NCBI RefSeq assembly: GCF_001469875.2
Contig: NZ_LOPW02000001.1
Location: 1-64,000, forward strand
Reading direction: 5' to 3'
From: Haloferax marisrubri
GTDB taxonomy: Archaea > Halobacteriota > Halobacteria > Halobacteriales > Haloferacaceae
Length of the DNA stretch: 64,000 bases
Position numbers and translations under genes: made by a program. Below are positions 61,912 through 64,000 of this stretch, in pieces. The notes beneath the pieces were generated by a model. The model saw only the letters and a program-made list of their open reading frames with translations. It was not told where the DNA came from and made no database searches. The number at the start of each line of letters is the position of its first letter. The first letter of the stretch is position 1.

Positions 61912-62478
61912 TCAGAGGAACGCCAGCGCGGCCTCGATACCGATGACCGTCACGACGAGTCGGCCGCAGGAGCCGACGAACGTCGCGGCGGCGAACTTGA
62001 GGTAGTCGTCTTCGAGGACCGAAAACGCGTAAATCGAGAGCGTGTCGGGGAACCCCGGCACGCAGAGCGCGGCCGCGAGCCCGGCGAAGCCCCAGTTCTG
62101 TGCGATTTGGACGGCCTTGCGCTCGGTCCAGCCCATCACGTCGACCGGAAGCCGTTCGAGCGCCCGCTCGACGTAGCCCGACTCCTTCGTCTGTCGGCCG
62201 ATGTGGAACGCGAAGACGCTCCCGGCGGCCTTGCCCGCGCCGCTGACGAGGATGATGACCGCCAACTTCGCGCTGTAGGGGAGCCCGAGGTCGAGCGGCG
62301 CGGCGAGGACGATTTCGCTCACGCCCGGGAGGGCGAAGGCGATGAGAAACGAGTAGGCGAAGATGATGACCAGCCCGACCCAGCCGGTGGCCGTCTCGAC
62401 GAGCGACGAGAGCCACGAGAAGTCGGGGTACAGACTGAGCGTCAGGTCTGCGAGCGATGCGAACGCGGTGAGAGACAC
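61912..62478 (-). CDS. YqaA/VTT (SNARE-associated) family membrane protein
   Basis: A 188-residue protein starting at GTG. Features of the DedA-like VTT family are present: two re-entrant-like segments (ALPGVSEIVLAAPLDLG; LCVPGFPDTLSIYAF) and helices at about residues 30-55, 70-90, 120-140 and 160-180. Members scramble or transport lipids or support membrane potential. The specific role is unknown. Confidence 0.8.
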   Translation of the reverse strand: MSLTAFASLADLTLSLYPDFSWLSSLVETATGWVGLVIIFAYSFLIAFALPGVSEIVLAAPLDLGLPYSAKLAVIILVSGAGKAAGSVFAFHIGRQTKESGYVERALERLPVDVMGWTERKAVQIAQNWGFAGLAAALCVPGFPDTLSIYAFSVLEDDYLKFAAATFVGSCGRLVVTVIGIEAALAFL

Positions 62479-62527
62479 ACGAGAGGGTCGAAGCCAGTCG
62501 ATTGTAAGTTTTCAGGTTCGGACCGGC

Positions 62528-63601
62528 TCAGTTGCGCGCCGGTCCCGACCGGAGGTCGTCGAGGTCCGAGAGGAACGCCCGGAGCGACTCGCGGGAGACG
62601 TGCGGCATACAGACGATGCGGAGTTCGCCGCTCGCGGTCCGCGAGATGCGCCAGCCGAGGTCCCGAAGGGACTCGAACTGCCCGTCGGGGACGCTCGCGG
62701 CGACCAGCGGAAGTTCGGGCTCGACGGCGTCGTAGCCCCGAGAGCGGAGTTCGTCGTAGAGCCAGTCGGCGTTCGCCTGCTGGCGCTCGTAGACGTCGCG
62801 GTAGCCGTCGGGCCAGAGTTCGCGCATCGCGGCGGCCGCGGAGGCGACGCCCGCGCCGCTTCGGGTCCCGGTGAGGCTCGCCTGCGACGCGGATTCGAGG
62901 TATGGCGTATCGACCGCCAGCGAGTCCACGACCGACTTCTCGCGGAACAACAGACCGCCGGCGGGGACGACCGCCTGCCCGTACTTGTGGGGGTCGATGG
63001 TCATCGAATCGACGGGGGCGTGGGCGAACGACCACTCGTGGTCGGTGAAGGGGAGGATGAAGCCGCCCCACGCGGCGTCGACGTGCATCAGCGCGCCGGC
63101 GTCGTGGGCGACCGCCGTCAACTCGGGAATCGGGTCGACGCGGCCGAACTCGGTCGTGCCGGCGACGCCGGCGACGAGGACGGTGTGGTCGTCGACCGCC
63201 TCGCGGACGGCCGCGACGTTCGCGCGGTAGTCGTCGTCCACGGGCACGATGCGGAGTTCTACGTCGAGCACGTCGGCGGCCTTCTGGAAGCTGAAGTGGA
63301 TGCTCTCGGGGGCGACGACGTTCGGGTCGTCGTCGCGGGCGTGGTTTCGCGCGGCGCGGATAGCCTGGATGTTGGCCTCGGTCCCGCCGCTTGTCACGTA
63401 GCCGTGGGGGGCCGAGAGGCCGGTGATATCGCCGAGGTACGAGAGTGCGTCTTCTTCGAGGGCGGCGACGGCCTGATAGGTCGCCGGGTCGCCGGGGTTG
63501 GTGGCAAAGAACCGCTCTGCGGCCTTCCGGGCGGCCGGGTGCGGTCGGGTGCACATCGAAGAGAGGACGCGGTCGAACTCCTGCGGTGCCGCGCGCTGCA
63601 T
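62528..63601 (-). CDS. mfnA: L-tyrosine/L-aspartate decarboxylase MfnA
   Basis: A 357-residue group II PLP decarboxylase. The PLP Lys206 is in DPHKYGQ; the His-stacking region is [15 protein letters not shown] and the aspartate ligand is in HVDAAWGG. In methanogens MfnA makes tyramine for methanofuran. Halophiles lack methanofuran, so here it probably decarboxylates aspartate to beta-alanine for CoA (as shown for a Thermococcus homologue). A GATATACT box 27 bases before ATG 63601 fixes this start over two ATGs slightly upstream. Confidence 0.9.
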   Translation of the reverse strand: MQRAAPQEFDRVLSSMCTRPHPAARKAAERFFATNPGDPATYQAVAALEEDALSYLGDITGLSAPHGYVTSGGTEANIQAIRAARNHARDDDPNVVAPESIHFSFQKAADVLDVELRIVPVDDDYRANVAAVREAVDDHTVLVAGVAGTTEFGRVDPIPELTAVAHDAGALMHVDAAWGGFILPFTDHEWSFAHAPVDSMTIDPHKYGQAVVPAGGLLFREKSVVDSLAVDTPYLESASQASLTGTRSGAGVASAAAAMRELWPDGYRDVYERQQANADWLYDELRSRGYDAVEPELPLVAASVPDGQFESLRDLGWRISRTASGELRIVCMPHVSRESLRAFLSDLDDLRSGPARN

Positions 63602-63623
63602 GTATCCCATTATAACCACACCC

Positions 63624-63633
63624 AGTATATCGG
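63624..63633 (-). promoter_or_regulatory. TATA box of mfnA
   Basis: Minus-strand CCGATATACT centred about 27 bases before the ATG at 63601, as in a leaderless promoter. Confidence 0.6.
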
Positions 63634-63730
63634 TTCCGCTCCGGTGCGCCGCCGCGCCAAGCCGACGGCTACCGCTACGGAGACGAGAAAAGGCGGAACG
63701 CGGGTGGACGGCCCTCGACCTCGACGGACC

Positions 63731-64000
63731 TCAGCGGACCGAGTCGAGGAGGAGTCGCTGTTCGACGCGCTTGACCTCGTGTTGCACGTCGCGGACGGCG
63801 TCGATGTTGGCCGAGATGGAGCTGACGCCCTTGTCGACGAGGAACTGGACCATCTTGGGCTTCGAGCCGGCCTGCCCGCAGATGCTCGTCTTCACGCCGA
63901 CCTCGCGGCACGTCTCGATGGTGTCGCCGATGAGTTTGAGCACCGCCGGGTGCAGTTCGTCGTAGATGTCGGCGACGTGCTCGTTGTTGCGGTCCACCGC
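63731..64000 (-). CDS. ppsA: Phosphoenolpyruvate synthase, C-terminal part
   Basis: Ninety codons at the 3' end of the gene; the rest lies beyond the window. The visible segment has ICGQAGSKP and FLVDKGVSSISANIDAV, the end of the PEP-utiliser TIM barrel where the catalytic Cys (ICGQA) resides. The full enzyme makes PEP from pyruvate and ATP for gluconeogenesis, opposing the pyruvate kinase encoded 6 kb away on the same strand. It has a T-run downstream on its strand (CCTTTTCTCG near 63690). Confidence 0.9.
   Translation of the reverse strand, partial: AVDRNNEHVADIYDELHPAVLKLIGDTIETCREVGVKTSICGQAGSKPKMVQFLVDKGVSSISANIDAVRDVQHEVKRVEQRLLLDSVR

Overview
The window reads as chromosome from a halophilic archaeon of the genus Haloferax, at or very near H. 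volcanii. GC content is high throughout. The predicted proteins are strongly acidic. Promoters are archaeal TATA/BRE type, often 24-30 bases before the start codon, implying leaderless mRNAs. Gene content is archaeal: TFB, thermosome, LonB, MfnA, type II dehydroquinate synthase, HalOD1 and bacterio-opsin-activator-like HTH proteins. Order and sequence match what I remember of the H. volcanii HVO_075x-HVO_081x stretch (HVO_0758 zinc-finger microprotein, cct3, lonB, trpCBA, the CTAG methylase). That species assignment is from memory and was not searched.

Layout. Positions 1-8.1 kb hold a Tad/type IV pilus-like cluster: the 3' part of a secretion ATPase, a two-domain membrane platform protein, then a separately promoted run of four overlapping genes for secreted, pilin-like and very large surface proteins. 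From 8.2 to 28 kb is a mixed housekeeping/accessory stretch: nucleotide-sugar epimerase, DHH phosphoesterase, aldo-keto reductase, MFS carrier, a GpgS-like glycosyltransferase, Nudix hydrolase, DoxX, an FAD oxidoreductase, an Hsp20/zinc-finger pair, a radical SAM protein, TRAM and YkgJ proteins, metallo-hydrolase, methyltransferase, GT2 enzyme, amidohydrolase and two signalling or regulatory proteins. From 28.5 to 35.7 kb lie protein quality control (thermosome, membrane LonB with a CPBP protease) and a nadM / SAM hydrolase / TRIC operon running the other way.

From 36.1 to 43 kb is aromatic amino-acid biosynthesis: trpC-trpB-trpA, the ADTH synthase and 3-dehydroquinate synthase II of the archaeal shikimate entry. 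Two O6-alkylguanine methyltransferase relatives flank this block. One has lost its active-site cysteine and the other is frameshifted. An 809-base gene-poor gap sits before the dehydroquinate synthase. From 43 to 50 kb come an orphan CTAG-type methylase, a TFB, a cobalamin-binding protein, a house-cleaning NTPase and a GT2-flippase fusion. From 50 to 56 kb a reverse-strand envelope set contains SPFH, NfeD, an apparently inactive Mrr-like membrane protein and a signal-peptide surface protein. From 56 to 64 kb are pyruvate kinase, paired small membrane/lipoproteins, methionyl-tRNA synthetase, MfnA and the 3' end of PEP synthase, so the two opposing enzymes of the pyruvate/PEP step lie within 6 kb.

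The most interesting signals are two TGTACA boxes 20 bases apart over the trpC promoter (the TRP-box sequence known from Methanothermobacter TrpY), the pilus-like gene run, the two damaged or repurposed MGMT-family genes, a nested hairpin upstream of the FAD oxidoreductase, and a strong scarcity of CTAG near the CTAG methylase gene. I found no tRNA, rRNA, CRISPR array or insertion sequence.
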